From the NCBI GenBank assembly GCA_965115835.1, contig OZ220471.1, positions 992,001 through 1,056,000 of the forward strand: a stretch of DNA of 64,000 nt, read 5' to 3'. Within the stretch, counting starts at the first letter, position 1; every line of letters begins with the position of its first letter. Positions 26,437 through 35,741 of this stretch are shown in pieces. Both the position numbers and the translations under genes were made by a program. The notes beneath the pieces were generated by a model. That model did not search any database. It had not been told where the DNA came from and saw only the letters and a program-made list of their open reading frames with translations. This stretch comes from Foliamicus sp965115835. Its GTDB lineage: Bacteria > Pseudomonadota > Gammaproteobacteria > Steroidobacterales > Foliamicaceae.

Positions 26437-26645
26437 CAGCAATTCCCGCCAAATCTGACATGTGAGTGATTTCAAGGGTTTTGGGGGGTTCGAGAAGAAG
26501 TTCTTCGCAAACTTTTCATCCGAAAGCTGTATGATTCGGGCGATTGTTGGGAGCAGGGGGATGAATCATGTCCAAGATCCAGTTTCGCAAGACGCTCAGC
26601 GCTCCGGGTTTGCTCCGGGTGGTGCGCGGTTGTTTTGATCGCATT
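26437..26645 (+). mobile_element. left-end remnant of the IS4-like element
   Basis: 209 bp almost identical to 57037-57246, from the terminal CAGCAATTCCCGCCAA through the transposase leader and its first 26 codons. The right-hand remainder of the IS is missing; an ankyrin gene follows immediately. Confidence 0.9.
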
Positions 26646-27122
26646 ATGAAACGCAAAAAAAGCAATACTCATGAGATGGTGAAGCTATTGCTCGCCGCAG
26701 GCGCGGAGGTGGACGTGCGGGATACGGATGGATTGACGCCCCTGCATACAGCAGCGGCGTTCAGCGATACTCCTGCGGTGAGGTTATTGCTCGCCGCAGA
26801 CGCGGAGGTGAATGCACGGACCAAGGATGGATTGACGCCCCTGCACTTAGCGGCGAGGTTCAGCAAGACCCCTGCGGTTGTGGAGCTATTGATCGGCGTA
26901 CACGCGAAGTTGGATGCACGGACCAAGGATGGATTGACGCCCCTGCACTTAGCGGCGAGGTTCAGCAAGAGCCCTGCGGTTGTGGAAGTGTTGCTTGACG
27001 CAGGCGCAAGTCCGAAAGTGAAAGATCGATTTGGCAAAATCCCCTGGGATTATGTGAACGAGAACTCCGCGCTTGAGGGAACGAATACTTCGTGGCGGCT
27101 GGACGAAGGGCGGTTCCAGTAG
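26568..27122 (+). CDS. ankyrin-repeat protein fused to a transposase N-terminus
   Basis: 184-residue frame. Residues 1-26 (MSKIQFRKTLSAPGLLRVVR and GCFDRI) are the start of the IS4-like transposase; from residue 27 (MKRKKSNTHEMVKLLLAAGA) it is an ankyrin protein with about four repeats marked DGLTPLH (three times) and a final FGKIPWDYVN. Ankyrin repeats mediate protein binding. The gene could start at residue 27 (ATG 26646) or use the IS-derived start and ribosome site (GGGGGATGAATC). No signal peptide. The short length suggests either a small antitoxin-like or decoy protein, or the tail of a larger one cut by the IS. Confidence 0.7.
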   Translation: MSKIQFRKTLSAPGLLRVVRGCFDRIMKRKKSNTHEMVKLLLAAGAEVDVRDTDGLTPLHTAAAFSDTPAVRLLLAADAEVNARTKDGLTPLHLAARFSKTPAVVELLIGVHAKLDARTKDGLTPLHLAARFSKSPAVVEVLLDAGASPKVKDRFGKIPWDYVNENSALEGTNTSWRLDEGRFQ

Positions 27123-27547
27123 GCCGATCCTGCGGGTCATTTCGTGTGCTGAGCCATCTTCGTCGTTTGGGCTTCCGGCACAGCCTTTTCTCCATGCCGG
27201 ATAACGAACTGCGCGCTGTGCCAGCCTGCGATTTCTTCGGCGGGTAGTTCTCTTCGCGGCGGATGTTGTCCGCCGCCGGATTTCGAGTCGGGGACTCGCC
27301 TCGTGACGCCGGGATTCGTCCTGCGAGCCCATAACCATACTGCCATGCTGAAGGGGCGTATCGGGCAAACGCTCCCGCTTTTGCGCATTCCTCCACCAAG
27401 CGTTCCAAGCGCCGCCCTCGAAACCGTCTGACTGCGGCTTCGCCGCGAGCGCCCCGCGTTTCCCGAAGCGCGTCTCTCAGCGCCATGAGCAGGAGTCGGG
27501 CGCCGGAGGGCGTCCGCGTTCCGTTTCCATCGCTTCGGAGCCTGCCC
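27123..27547. other. no clear gene; possible minus-strand remnant
   Basis: On the minus strand 27137-27388 ends with LPAEEIAGWHSAQFVIRHGE KAVPEAQ, which has a natural composition, but the part before it looks random. The rest is G+C-rich sequence leading to the MoxR-type gene. Possibly the tail of a lost gene. Confidence 0.3.
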
Positions 27548-28133
27548 ATGACCGAACCCGACACCGTATCGGCGGACTACACGCTCCGCTCCGGCGAACT
27601 CGCCGCGACCCTTGCGCTGCTGGTCGAGGCCCGCCAGCCCTGCATCGTCTGGGGGCCGCCCGGAGCGGCCAAGTCACAGATTGCCCAGCAGGTGGCCGAC
27701 GCCGCCGGACGCCGTTATGTCGATGTGCGCGCGCTGCTGCTCGGTCCCGTGGACCTGCGTGGCATCTCCTGGCGCGATGGCGGCGGGCGCACCCGCTGGG
27801 CGCCGCCTGCGTTTTTGCCGCCGCCGGACGACACCGGATCGTGGCTCATCAATCTGGAGGAGTTGCCGTCCGCCGTGCCGATGGTCCAGGCCGCCCTGTA
27901 TCAACTGGTTCTGGACCGCAGGGTCGGCGAGTACGAGTTGCCCGCCGGCGCGTCGCTGATCGCCTGCGGGAACCGGGAGGGCGACCGCGGCGTTGTCAAC
28001 CGCATGCCGACTCCGCTGGCGTCGCAGTTTGTGCATCTGGAGATCCGGGTGGACGCCGTCGACTGGTGCGCCTGGGGCGCGGCCAACGGCATCGCTCCCG
28101 AAGTGCTCTTCTTCATTCAGCTGCGGCCCGACC
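27548..28133 (+). pseudogene. MoxR-type AAA ATPase, N-terminal part
   Basis: About 195 codons starting MTEPDTVSADYTLRSGELAA. Walker A GPPGAAKSQ (about 38-46), WLINLEELPSA as Walker B, IACGNREGDRGVVNRMPTPL with sensor-1 Asn. This is an AAA+ protein of the MoxR/CobS class, normally paired with a VWA-domain protein. The frame breaks after LQLRPD at an IS end (28140). The C-terminal part lies inverted at 28435-28815; joining the two at GACC gives FIQLRPDLLHTFDPQSRERA. No VWA partner is present. Confidence 0.85.
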
Positions 28134-28139
28134 GGAACC

Positions 28140-28434
28140 TGTCAACGCCATTGAGACAGCGGTTGTTGTCATTTACTGCGCAGCCTTCGATGTGGTGGTT
28201 GGGTCTGGCGGGTTGATCCAGACCTGTTCGGGAAGCGCTTGGGGCTTGGGACTGCCGCGCGCAAATCGCTCCAGATTGCGGCTCCAGGCTTGGCGCAGAG
28301 TGCGTTCGCGTTTCTCAAGCCTGTATCGGGCGCGTCCGTGATGGACATCCTCGGGGGCGAGCATCGCGATTCCCGAATGCCGATGCTTGCAGTTGCACCA
28401 AGGGAAGAAGGTACGGCAGAAGGCGGTCGCGGCG
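28140..28434 (-). mobile_element. IS3-family element A, right-end fragment (copy A3)
   Basis: Holds the last 80 or so codons of the transposase OrfB (ending WINPPDPTTTSKAAQ) and the terminal repeat TGTCAACGCCATTGAGACA. Same sequence family as the copies at 28821-30397 and 31014-32424. It sits exactly at the break of the MoxR-type gene. Confidence 0.85.
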
Positions 28435-28815
28435 GATGCACGAACCCACCAGGAACTCGCCGACTTCGCGGCGCAGCCGCTGTGCGTAGGTCACGATGGC
28501 GTCGAGGCGAACATCGCTGGCGAGCCGGTAGAGCGAGCCGCACAGCGCGATCAGGGCGCTCGGATTGTCCGGCACCCCGGCGTGCTCGGGATCGTCGAGC
28601 ACCGCGCGCGGATGCGGCAACTCCCGCCAGACGTTCAGAAACGCGCAGAACTCGACCGCCACAGCCTCGCCGACGGCGCCGCGCAGCAGCGACCGCTCGG
28701 CGGCGGGATCGAGACCGTTGCGGCGATGCACGATGCCGCTGGCGAACTCCCAAGTGCGCGGACACGCAAACGCCCGTTCGCGCGACTGCGGGTCGAAGGT
28801 GTGGAGAAGGTCCCC
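28435..28815 (-). pseudogene. MoxR-type AAA ATPase, C-terminal part, inverted
   Basis: Minus-strand frame DLLHTFDPQSRERAFACPRT, then WEFASGIVHRRNGLDPAAER and so on to EVGEFLVGSCIRRD, the lid and C-terminal helical region of the ATPase at 27548. It is inverted relative to the N-terminal part. GACC at 28812-28815 (reverse) matches the N-terminal break point and would be the original IS target duplication. The last residues run into IS fragment A3. Confidence 0.8.
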
Positions 28816-28820
28816 CTTTC

Positions 28821-30397
28821 TGCCAACATTGTTGAGACACCGGCTACCCTTGGAATGATTGAAGGGCGGTAGAGAGGAACAATGATGAAAGCAGACGAGA
28901 GGGATTCAATGATGGTGATGGGTGCGAACGCGCCGGCCCTGGGGGGTGAGGAGCGTAGCGACGAGGCCCCCAGGGCCGGGGCTCCGCCGGCGCGGCGCGG
29001 CCCGGATCCGGAGGTCATCGCCAAGCCGACCCGTCGCCGGTTCACCGCCGAGTATCGGCTGCGAATCGTCGAGGAGGCGGATCGCTGCGCGGAACCGGGC
29101 GAGGTCGGACGGCTGTTACGCCGTGAGGGGCTATACAGTTCGCATCTGTCGGCGTGGCGCAAGGCCCGTCGCCGGGGTGCGCTGCAGGGCCTGACACCGC
29201 GCAAGCGCGGCGCCAAGCCAGCGCAGTCCAACCCCGCCAGCGCCCAGGTTCGCCGGCTCGAAGCAAAAGTGGCGCGCCTGGAGAAGGAACTCGCCACCGC
29301 GCGCACGATTCTCGAAGTCCAGGGAAAAGTTGCCGGGCTGCTGGGATTGAGCCTCAACGGCGCGAACTCCTGCTGATGGCCGGCCACCTCGCTCGCGACG
29401 AAAGTCGGCATTGCGCCGGCCTGCCGGGCGTTGGGGGTGTCCAGAGCAACGTTCTACCGTCGTCAAAGGCCCGCTCCCGGGCGCCAGCAGCCCCGAAAGA
29501 CGCCCGCCCGGGCGCTGAGTGATGGCGAGCGCGAGCAGGTTCTCGAGGTGCTCGCCTGCGAACGATTCGTCGACCGCTCGCCCGCCGAGATCGTCGCGAC
29601 CCTGCTGGATGAAGGGCAATACCTGTGCTCGGAACGCACGATGTACCGCCTCCTGGCTGCTGAACAGCCGGTGCGAGAACGGCGCAATCAACTTACCCAT
29701 CCACGCTATTCCAAACCCGAACTCGTCGCCAGCGCGCCGAATCAGGTCTGGTCATGGGACATCACGCGCCTGCTCGGACCCAAACCCTGGACCGGCTTCT
29801 ACCTCTATGTGCTGCTCGATATCTTCAGCCGCTATGTGGTGGGATGGATGGTCGCTGAACGCGAGAGCGCCGCGTTGGCCAGCCGGCTCATCGAGCAATC
29901 GTGCCTCAAGCAGGGCATCCCGCCCCAGGTGCTTACCTTGCACTCCGACCGCGGCGCACCCATGACCAGCCAGTGCACCGCACAACTCCTCGCCAACCTC
30001 GGCGTCACCCGCTCGCTCAGCCGCCCCAGGGTCAGCGACGACAACCCCTTCTCCGAGGCGCAGTTCAAGACCCTGAAATACCATCCCGGCTTCCCCGCGC
30101 GCTTCGAGGATATCGCCTCCGCAACCGCCTTCTGCCGTACCTTCTTCCCTTGGTACAACTGCGAGCATCGGCATTCGGGAATCGCGATGCTTACCCCCGA
30201 GGATGTCCATCACGGACGCGACCGATACAGGCTTGAGAAACGCGAACGCACCCTGCGCCAAGCCTGGAGCCGCAATCCGGAGCGATTCGTGCGAGGGAGT
30301 CCCAAGCCCCAAGCGCTTCCCGAACAGGTCTGGATCAACCACCACATCGAAGGCTGCGCAGTAAATGACAACAACCGCTGTCTCAATGGTGTTGACA
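28821..30397 (+). mobile_element. IS3-family element A, full-length copy A1
   Basis: 1577 bp between imperfect terminal repeats TGCCAACATTGTTGAGACA (left) and its counterpart ending GTGTTGACA (right). Encodes OrfA and OrfB. Small indels in OrfB (an extra G near its usual ATG and an 11-bp loss near its end) suggest that this copy is damaged. A second 20-bp end remnant (ATGGCGTTGACAGGTTCCG) follows directly, a trace of recombination between copies. Confidence 0.85.
28882..29376 (+). CDS. IS3-family transposase OrfA (element A)
   Basis: 164 residues. HTH domain TRRRFTAEYRLRIVEEADRC to SSHLSAWRKARRRGALQGL, then a coiled coil (RRLEAKVARLEKELATARTI) for dimerisation, as expected of OrfA. The segment before residue 45 is Gly/Ala/Pro-rich and unusual. 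TGA at its end overlaps the position where OrfB would normally start (TGATG). Confidence 0.85.
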   Translation: MMKADERDSMMVMGANAPALGGEERSDEAPRAGAPPARRGPDPEVIAKPTRRRFTAEYRLRIVEEADRCAEPGEVGRLLRREGLYSSHLSAWRKARRRGALQGLTPRKRGAKPAQSNPASAQVRRLEAKVARLEKELATARTILEVQGKVAGLLGLSLNGANSC

Positions 30398-30414
30398 GGT
30401 TCCGATGGCGTTGA
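29431..30414 (+). CDS. IS3-family transposase OrfB (element A)
   Basis: Integrase-core protein with DDE residues at VWSWDITRL, LHSDRGAPM and DDNPFSEAQFKTLK. In the other copy OrfB begins MAATSLATKVGIAPACRALG; here one extra G (ATGGCCGGCC against ATGGCCGCC) puts that start out of frame, so the open frame begins only at GTG 29431. At the 3' end an 11-bp deletion changes the last residues and extends the frame through the terminal repeat. Activity is doubtful. Confidence 0.8.
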   Translation: MGVSRATFYRRQRPAPGRQQPRKTPARALSDGEREQVLEVLACERFVDRSPAEIVATLLDEGQYLCSERTMYRLLAAEQPVRERRNQLTHPRYSKPELVASAPNQVWSWDITRLLGPKPWTGFYLYVLLDIFSRYVVGWMVAERESAALASRLIEQSCLKQGIPPQVLTLHSDRGAPMTSQCTAQLLANLGVTRSLSRPRVSDDNPFSEAQFKTLKYHPGFPARFEDIASATAFCRTFFPWYNCEHRHSGIAMLTPEDVHHGRDRYRLEKRERTLRQAWSRNPERFVRGSPKPQALPEQVWINHHIEGCAVNDNNRCLNGVDRFRWR

Positions 30415-30532
30415 CAGGTTCCGCAGGTCACAGTTGGTCAGGCCGTATATTGCCGTCGCGCTGCGCAGCCGCGCTGTGCAGCCATGAAATCCGTAAACAT
30501 GCGATGCCACCGGATTTGCCACTGATGGGGAA

Positions 30533-30994
30533 CTACCGAAACATCCAGAATCCGATGACACCCCACGATACAATGGTCAACAAGGTGGCTGCCCAATTCG
30601 AGAGTAGATCTGCTCTACTTATAACAAGAGTTGTATCCTTGTATTGGTCTTGCATGTGGAAATATCTCAGGACGTACCAATACAAATGAACAAGAACTAC
30701 CGTTGCCCCAAGAATGCGTACGCCCCATTCATTCGACGGTTGCACACCGAAAATCTCGAGATCTTGTGGATCGGCACCCGCTACCTTGGCCACGACCACA
30801 ACACTTGCAAGCGCCAAAATGTTCCGTCGGCATACCCTTGCTTTGTCTAGCTTATCCAGCGACTCTGTTTTGACACGCTGAACGGAGGCGAAGGTCGTTT
30901 TGGTTATCGGAAACGACGGGCTTTTGCGCTCCAAGCCGAGCAAAAGAAACAGAATCTGGCGAACCTTGGGATCTGAATCTGACTTCTTCGACAT
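30533..30994 (-). CDS. hypothetical membrane protein with two TM segments
   Basis: 153 residues from ATG 30994 (MSKKSDSDPKVRQILFLLLG). N-terminal cytosolic region, then hydrophobic segments around NILALASVVVVAKVAG (about 60-75) and GVRILGATVVLVHLYWYVLR (about 91-110) and a last one LLTIVSWGVIGFWMF at the C-terminus. The predicted topology has two or three membrane passes. No family recognised. It is bounded on both sides by IS3-family element A copies, and its lower G+C suggests separate acquisition. Confidence 0.55.
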   Translation of the reverse strand: MSKKSDSDPKVRQILFLLLGLERKSPSFPITKTTFASVQRVKTESLDKLDKARVCRRNILALASVVVVAKVAGADPQDLEIFGVQPSNEWGVRILGATVVLVHLYWYVLRYFHMQDQYKDTTLVISRADLLSNWAATLLTIVSWGVIGFWMFR

Positions 30995-31013
30995 CGTTGA
31001 GGCATCCCTTTCT

Positions 31014-32424
31014 CCAGTTGTTGTCATTTACTGTGCAGCCTTTGATGTAGTGGTTGGGTTTGGCGGGTTGATCCAAACCCGTTCAGGAAGCGCTTGGAGC
31101 ATGGGGCTCCCGCGCACGAATCGTTCCGGGTTCCGGTTCCGGGCTTGGCGCAGGGTGCGTTCGCGTTTCTCAAGCCTGTGTCGGGCGCGCCCGTGATGAA
31201 CATCCTCGGGGGTGAGCATCGCGATTCCGGAATGCCGATGCTCGCAGTTGTACCAAGGGAAGAAGGTACGGCAGAAGGCGGTTGCGGAGGCGATATCCTC
31301 AAAGCGCGCGGGGAATCCGGGATGGTACTTCAGGGTCTTGAACTGCGCCTCGGAGAAGGGGTTGTCGTCGCTGACCCTGGGGCGGCTGAGCGAGCGGGTG
31401 ACGCCGAGGTTGGCGAGGAGTTGTGCGGTGCACTGGCTGGTCATGGGTGCGCCGCGGTCGGAGTGCAAGGTAAGCACTTGGGGCTGGATGCCCTGCTTGA
31501 GGCACGATTGCTCGATGAGCCGGCTGGCCAACGCAGCGCTCTCGCGTTCGGCGACCATCCATCCCACCACATAGCGGCTGAAGATATCGAGCAGCACATA
31601 GAGGTAGAAGCCGGTCCAGGGTTTGGGTCCGAGCAGGCGCGTGATGTCCCATGACCAGACCTGATTCGGCGCGCTGGCGACGAGTTCGGGTTTGGAATAG
31701 CGCGGATGGGTGAGTTGATTGCGTCGTTCTCGCACCGGCTGCTCGGCGGCCAAGAGGCGGTACATTGTGCGCTCCGAGCACAGATATCGCCCTTCATCCA
31801 GCAAGGTCGCGACGATCTCGGCTGGCGAGCGGTCGACGAATCGTTCACAGGCAAGCACATCAAGGATCTGCTCGCGCTCGCCTTCACTCAGCGCCCGGGC
31901 GGGCGTCTTTCGGGGCTGCTGGCACCCGGGAGCGGGCCTTTGACGGTGGCAGAACGTTGCTCTGGACACCCCCAACGCCCGGCAGGCCGGCGCAATGCCG
32001 ACTTTCGTCGCGAGCGAGGTGGCGGCCATCAGCAGGAGTTCGCGCCGTTGAGGCTCAATCCCAGCAGCCCGACAACTTTTCCCTGGCTTCGAGAATCGTG
32101 TGCGCGGTGTCAGTCCCTGCAGCGCACCCCGGCGACGGCCTTGCGCCACGCCGACAGATGCGAACTGTACAACCCTTCGCGGCGTAACAGCCGTCCGATC
32201 TCGCCCGGTTCCGCACAGCGATCCGCCTCCTCGACGATCCGCAGCCGGCACTCGGCAGTGAACCGGCGTCGGGTCGGCTTGGCAATGACCTCCAGACCCG
32301 GGGCGCGCCGCGTTCGCACCTATCACCATCATTGAATCCCTGCCTGCTTTCATCATTGCTCCTCTCTACCGCCCTTCAATCATTCCAAGGGTAGCTTGTG
32401 TCTCAACAATGTTGACAGAAAGGG
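31014..32424 (-). mobile_element. IS3-family element A, defective copy A2
   Basis: Inverted relative to copy A1. The left terminal repeat is present at 32424 (TTTCTGTCAACATTGTTGAG reading inward). The orfB-side end stops after ACAACAACTG without the terminal repeat. OrfA has lost its middle. Confidence 0.8.
31028..32356 (-). pseudogene. IS3-family transposase of copy A2, OrfA internally deleted
   Basis: A 442-codon frame. The first 110 codons are the out-of-frame remains of OrfA: the coiled-coil segment is deleted and the frame changed. From MAATSLATKVGIAPACRALG on it is a complete OrfB with all three catalytic acids (VWSWDITRL, LHSDRGAPM, NPFSEAQFKTLK) ending WINPPNPTTTSKAAQ. OrfB is therefore in better state than in copy A1, but without OrfA and with one end lost the copy cannot move alone. 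Confidence 0.75.
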
Positions 32425-32501
32425 TAGATCAAATCCGCCTGCTCTCTTTTCCACTGGCTCATGATACCCCCAGACAGTCGCCATAGTGTCCGGGTTTCCA
32501 C

Positions 32502-34597
32502 CAGGACCATTCCAAAGTCGTGGCGAGTCCAGGTCTGTGCGCTGAGGTGCAGCGAGATGGTTCGTCCGTGGTCCGCTGACGCGTCGGGTAGTCGGGGATT
32601 TCGGCAGGCCGGCGCTTTCCGGGCCGTCGATCCTGGGCTTTTTGGCCGCCAGCGTCGTCGCGTGACGCAGTTCGGCCGCAGGGAGTGCGTCGTACGCCGT
32701 CGTTTCAGCGGCTGAAGCCGCGTCGGGTGACTTGTCGCATGGCGTCGCCCTGTCGGGCGGCGAAGTGGCGGTGGGCCTGCGGCATGTAGTCGAATCGTTC
32801 GTCGAGTCGCACGATCGAGATGGCGGCGTTTGCGAGGCAAGCGAGGTTGCGGCGGAGACGCTTTGCCCGAACGCGGTTGCGGTCTTCGTCGTAGCTGACG
32901 TCTCGCACATAGTGCAGCCGGTTCTCGATCTCCCAATGGCCTCGGTTGAGGCGAAGCAATTCACTCGCCGATGCCTGTTCCGGCCCCAGCGAGGTGACGC
33001 CGTACACGGTTTCGGTCGAGGTGCGCCGGGTGCGCAGGACATGCCGTTCGCGCTCAATGCGGATGGCTTGGCGGCGGTGCGGCATCGCGACGCAATCGGG
33101 CGAGACGAGATCGAGAGGGATCACCCGACAGCGGCGGGTCTCGATGCGTCCATGCCCCTTCTCGACCGTCTCGTGCTCGGTGGCCGCGACTTGCGCGGCC
33201 TCCCAGTCGAGGCCGGAGGCCAGACCGTCAAGCAGTTCCTGCTGGTTGCCCTTGACCGTCATCAGGTAGAACCCGCCGCGCTCGGCGATCAGCTGCGCCG
33301 TCTTGCGCTGCGTGTGCAGGGCGTCGAGCGTCACCACCCGATCCCGGATGTCGAGACGCTGCAGCAGCGCGCGCGCACCCAGAATCTCGCCGCCAGCCCC
33401 GTCGCAGGCCTCCTGGCCGCAGACCAGACCACTGCCGTGCTCGACCGCCGCCATCAGCACGCGCTCGCTGTCCTTGCCCTGTATCCACTCAGCCGCAGTC
33501 ACCTTGCCGTCTACCGCAACCGCACCGTGCGGGGACCGGTTCTGCTCGATGAAGCGACTCAGCGCTTCGTCGAGCACTTCCGGAGCGACCTGCGACAGCA
33601 CCCGGTGAAACGAGGTTCGCGACGGCGCGACATAGCGCTTGCGGCTCGGACTCCAGAACGCCCGTACCGCCGCCAGTTGCGCCTGGGTCAGACGAGCAGC
33701 GAACTCCCCGATCGTCACCACCCCGCGCACCCCCGCCAGCTTCGCCGCCAGAGCAATCGAAAAGATCGTCGCCAACGAGTGGCGGATGCCCCGCGCCTTG
33801 CGATACTCCGGCACTTGGCGGAGAAACTCATACAGGCTCCTGAGACGCTCGACCTCCGGCGGTCGCGGCGGCGACACGACCAGCCCCCATTCCTGGTCGT
33901 CCTCCGGCTGGCGCAAGGCCGCGCAAGCCGACGAACGCAACTCCCGTATCAGCACCCGCTTCGGCTCGCCGTGCTCGCGCCAGCCGCCCCCCGGAACCCG
34001 CGCATAGCCGCGCGTCCTGCCAATCTCCCGCCAGTTAGCGGCCCGGTAGCACGTCCCGCTGAACCGGGCCGGATCGACAAACGTCTCCGCCAGCAACACC
34101 GGAGTGGCCGGTCTGCGCCTTCATGTCCTGCGACAGCCGACGCAGCGACAAGCCGAGAACCCGCGAGGCGAGATTCGGCACACGACCGACCGGCAGCACC
34201 AGAAACCGCGTGTTGTTCGCGACCAGCCGCAGACGACGGAACTGCTGCTCGCGAGTCCAACCGATCAGACGATCCCGCACCCCGACCTTGAACGAACCTG
34301 CATGCCAGCCCAACAGCGCCAGCCAGGTCCCGTCCGGCAACTCCGCCACCTGCCGGACACCGCCACCGACCAAGCCGCGGAAGCCGAGATAGTGGTGACG
34401 GGACATCAGCACATCCCAGCGAGCGGACTCGGCTCAATCCGTCACCGGCCGCACCGACACCTCCGCCAGATCGAACCCGGACAAGACAACTGACATCTCC
34501 ATCGCCGACCATCATGACCGAATACCTGCTCAATGTCCAGTACACCGCAAACGGACTGTCAGGCCAACCATCTGAACACGACTTTGGAACAGCCCTG
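32502..34597 (-). mobile_element. ISAs1-family element with DruA-like N-terminal domain
   Basis: 2096 bp with inverted repeats sharing TTCCAAAGTCGTG: CAGGACCATTCC.. at 32502 and CAGGGCTGTTCC.. at 34597 (reading inward). It encodes an ISAs1 transposase fused behind a DUF4338-like region. The flanks share only TTTCC, so a clean target duplication is not visible. It is inserted in a cas3 remnant. About 235 bp of a second copy's end remains at 37296-37534. Confidence 0.85.
32705..34502 (-). pseudogene. DUF4338-ISAs1 transposase fusion, frameshifted
   Basis: Reading from ATG 34502: MEMSVVLSGFDLAEVSVRPV then a TGA stop; continuation AESARWDVLMSRHHYLGFRG, LLGWHAGSFKVGVRDRLIGW and NNTRFLVLPVGRVPNLASRV, which match the DruA-like protein at 12493. 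One extra T near 34100 (CACTCCGGTG for CACCCGGTG) breaks the frame; the next frame reads LLAETFVDPARFSGTCYRAA (end of DUF4338) and runs on into the ISAs1 catalytic domain with VAVDGKVTAAEW, VVTLDALHTQRKT and GHWEIENRLHYVRDV. Stop at 32705. The fusion itself is ancestral; the stop and indel are later damage. Confidence 0.8.
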
Positions 34598-34793
34598 CTT
34601 TCCTGCAAGTCTCTGTTGAAATTCGTCGGAGTACTTGCCAAGATCGTGCAAAATTCCAGCCGCCTGACCCAAGTTTGCCACCCCCCACAGCGTCAAGAAA
34701 TTCAGCAGCGCGCTTACCGGTGTTCTTAAGGTGCTGTGGCAAAAGGTGCCAGTGTGCTGGTTCGAGTGAGTCGTGGCTGTGGGCAAAAAACAT
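34598..34793 (-). pseudogene. cas3: cas3'' HD-domain remnant
   Basis: Frame from ATG 34793 MFFAHSHDSLEPAHWHLLPQ HLKNTGKRAAEFL, then a frameshift to TLWGVANLGQAAGILHDLGK YSDEFQQRLAGK. This is the start of the Cas3 HD nuclease: AHS near the N-terminus and the HD pair in LHDLGKYS. It ends where the ISAs1 element is inserted. No helicase part, no Cascade genes and no CRISPR array are in the window, so this is a relic of a type I system. Confidence 0.8.
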
Positions 34794-35044
34794 GGTTCCG
34801 GCTCTCTTCGGCATGGACAATGAAGCCCGAGAAATCAGACAACAGACTCCCCCAGCTTTACCCTCCACTTGCTCGACAGCAGCAATGCCAAGACAATGCA
34901 GGTTTTCTTTGACTTCGGCCTTGCGCTCGGACGTGATGAAGTTCGCCGGAAGACTTGGGTGGCAAACAGCGCGTAAAGGTTCGAGCAAACCGTGGATGTT
35001 CAGCGAAATAGATGTTCTGAACTGCTACGGCGGCAGGAGATTTC

Positions 35045-35226
35045 TTAATCCGGTTTCTTGAGCGAACCAGACCGCGGCTTTTGCCGGTATCTCGCGCTCG
35101 GCGCTCGTCAGCCCGTCGTCGTGGCAAACCCAGTTGCCGATGGTCCGGTCCGAGCACTCGAACTCCCGAGCGAGCCAGTTCCACCATCTGTGGCGAAACT
35201 CGGGCGGGTATGGCAGGTGTGTTCAT
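35045..35226 (-). pseudogene. IS3-family OrfA remnant
   Basis: Two minus-strand frames together give YPPEFR..MVELARSG and LAREFECSDRTIGNWV, then DGLTSAEREIPAKAAVWFAQ ETG. These are the HTH and the KAAxWFAxETG end of an IS3-family OrfA with an internal deletion. No OrfB follows. The relic separates the cas3 fragment from the unknown operon. Confidence 0.55.
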
Positions 35227-35318
35227 AGCATCGTGGATTCTCCTTCCCGAAGGCCAAGGGGTTCGGTATCCACCAAAGCGAGTCAACCCCACATGCTGCG
35301 TGCTGCAACATACCTTGC

Positions 35319-35741
35319 TCACGGCCCTTCCTCCCACCACGCGCGAGCGGCCAAGTCTACTGAATGCTGCTTTTGTATTTCTCGTCGGTTCTCGCCGTCA
35401 GGTAAATTGAGGCAGATATCCGCATGGTACGGATTTTCTCCAAGCGGGCTCGGCTCAACTGTCCGTCCGTTCGCCGAAGCGTCTTTGACGGTCAGGATGA
35501 CCCACCCGCGAAATTCCTTGGGACCATCACTACGTTCATGCCCTCGCTTGATCGCTATTTTTGCCATCGCTGGCCGCTTCTCGAAATCCAGTCTATCAAC
35601 GGATATCCTGTTTTCTCCAAGACTTACCAAGAATGCCTCTGGAATGGGCCGTGGTTTTTTTGCTTTCTTGGCTGCCTTCTGCGAATACACGCTTCGGCCG
35701 ATCTTCTCTGCGTCGGCCAAGCTCGGAAGTCGTTTAGCCAA
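35319..35741 (-). CDS. unknown operon, third gene (140 aa)
   Basis: Overlaps the preceding gene by 8 bp, so it is translationally coupled. Starts MAKRLPSLADAEKIGRSVYS with a basic N-terminus (KAAKKAKKPRPIPEAFL), followed by a probable beta-rich domain (GWVILTVKDASANGRTVEPS, NPYHADICLNLP) and a helical tail ending AARAWWEEGP. No signal peptide or membrane segment. No family recognised. The last gene of the three-gene operon 37004-35319. Confidence 0.6.
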   Translation of the reverse strand: MAKRLPSLADAEKIGRSVYSQKAAKKAKKPRPIPEAFLVSLGENRISVDRLDFEKRPAMAKIAIKRGHERSDGPKEFRGWVILTVKDASANGRTVEPSPLGENPYHADICLNLPDGENRREIQKQHSVDLAARAWWEEGP

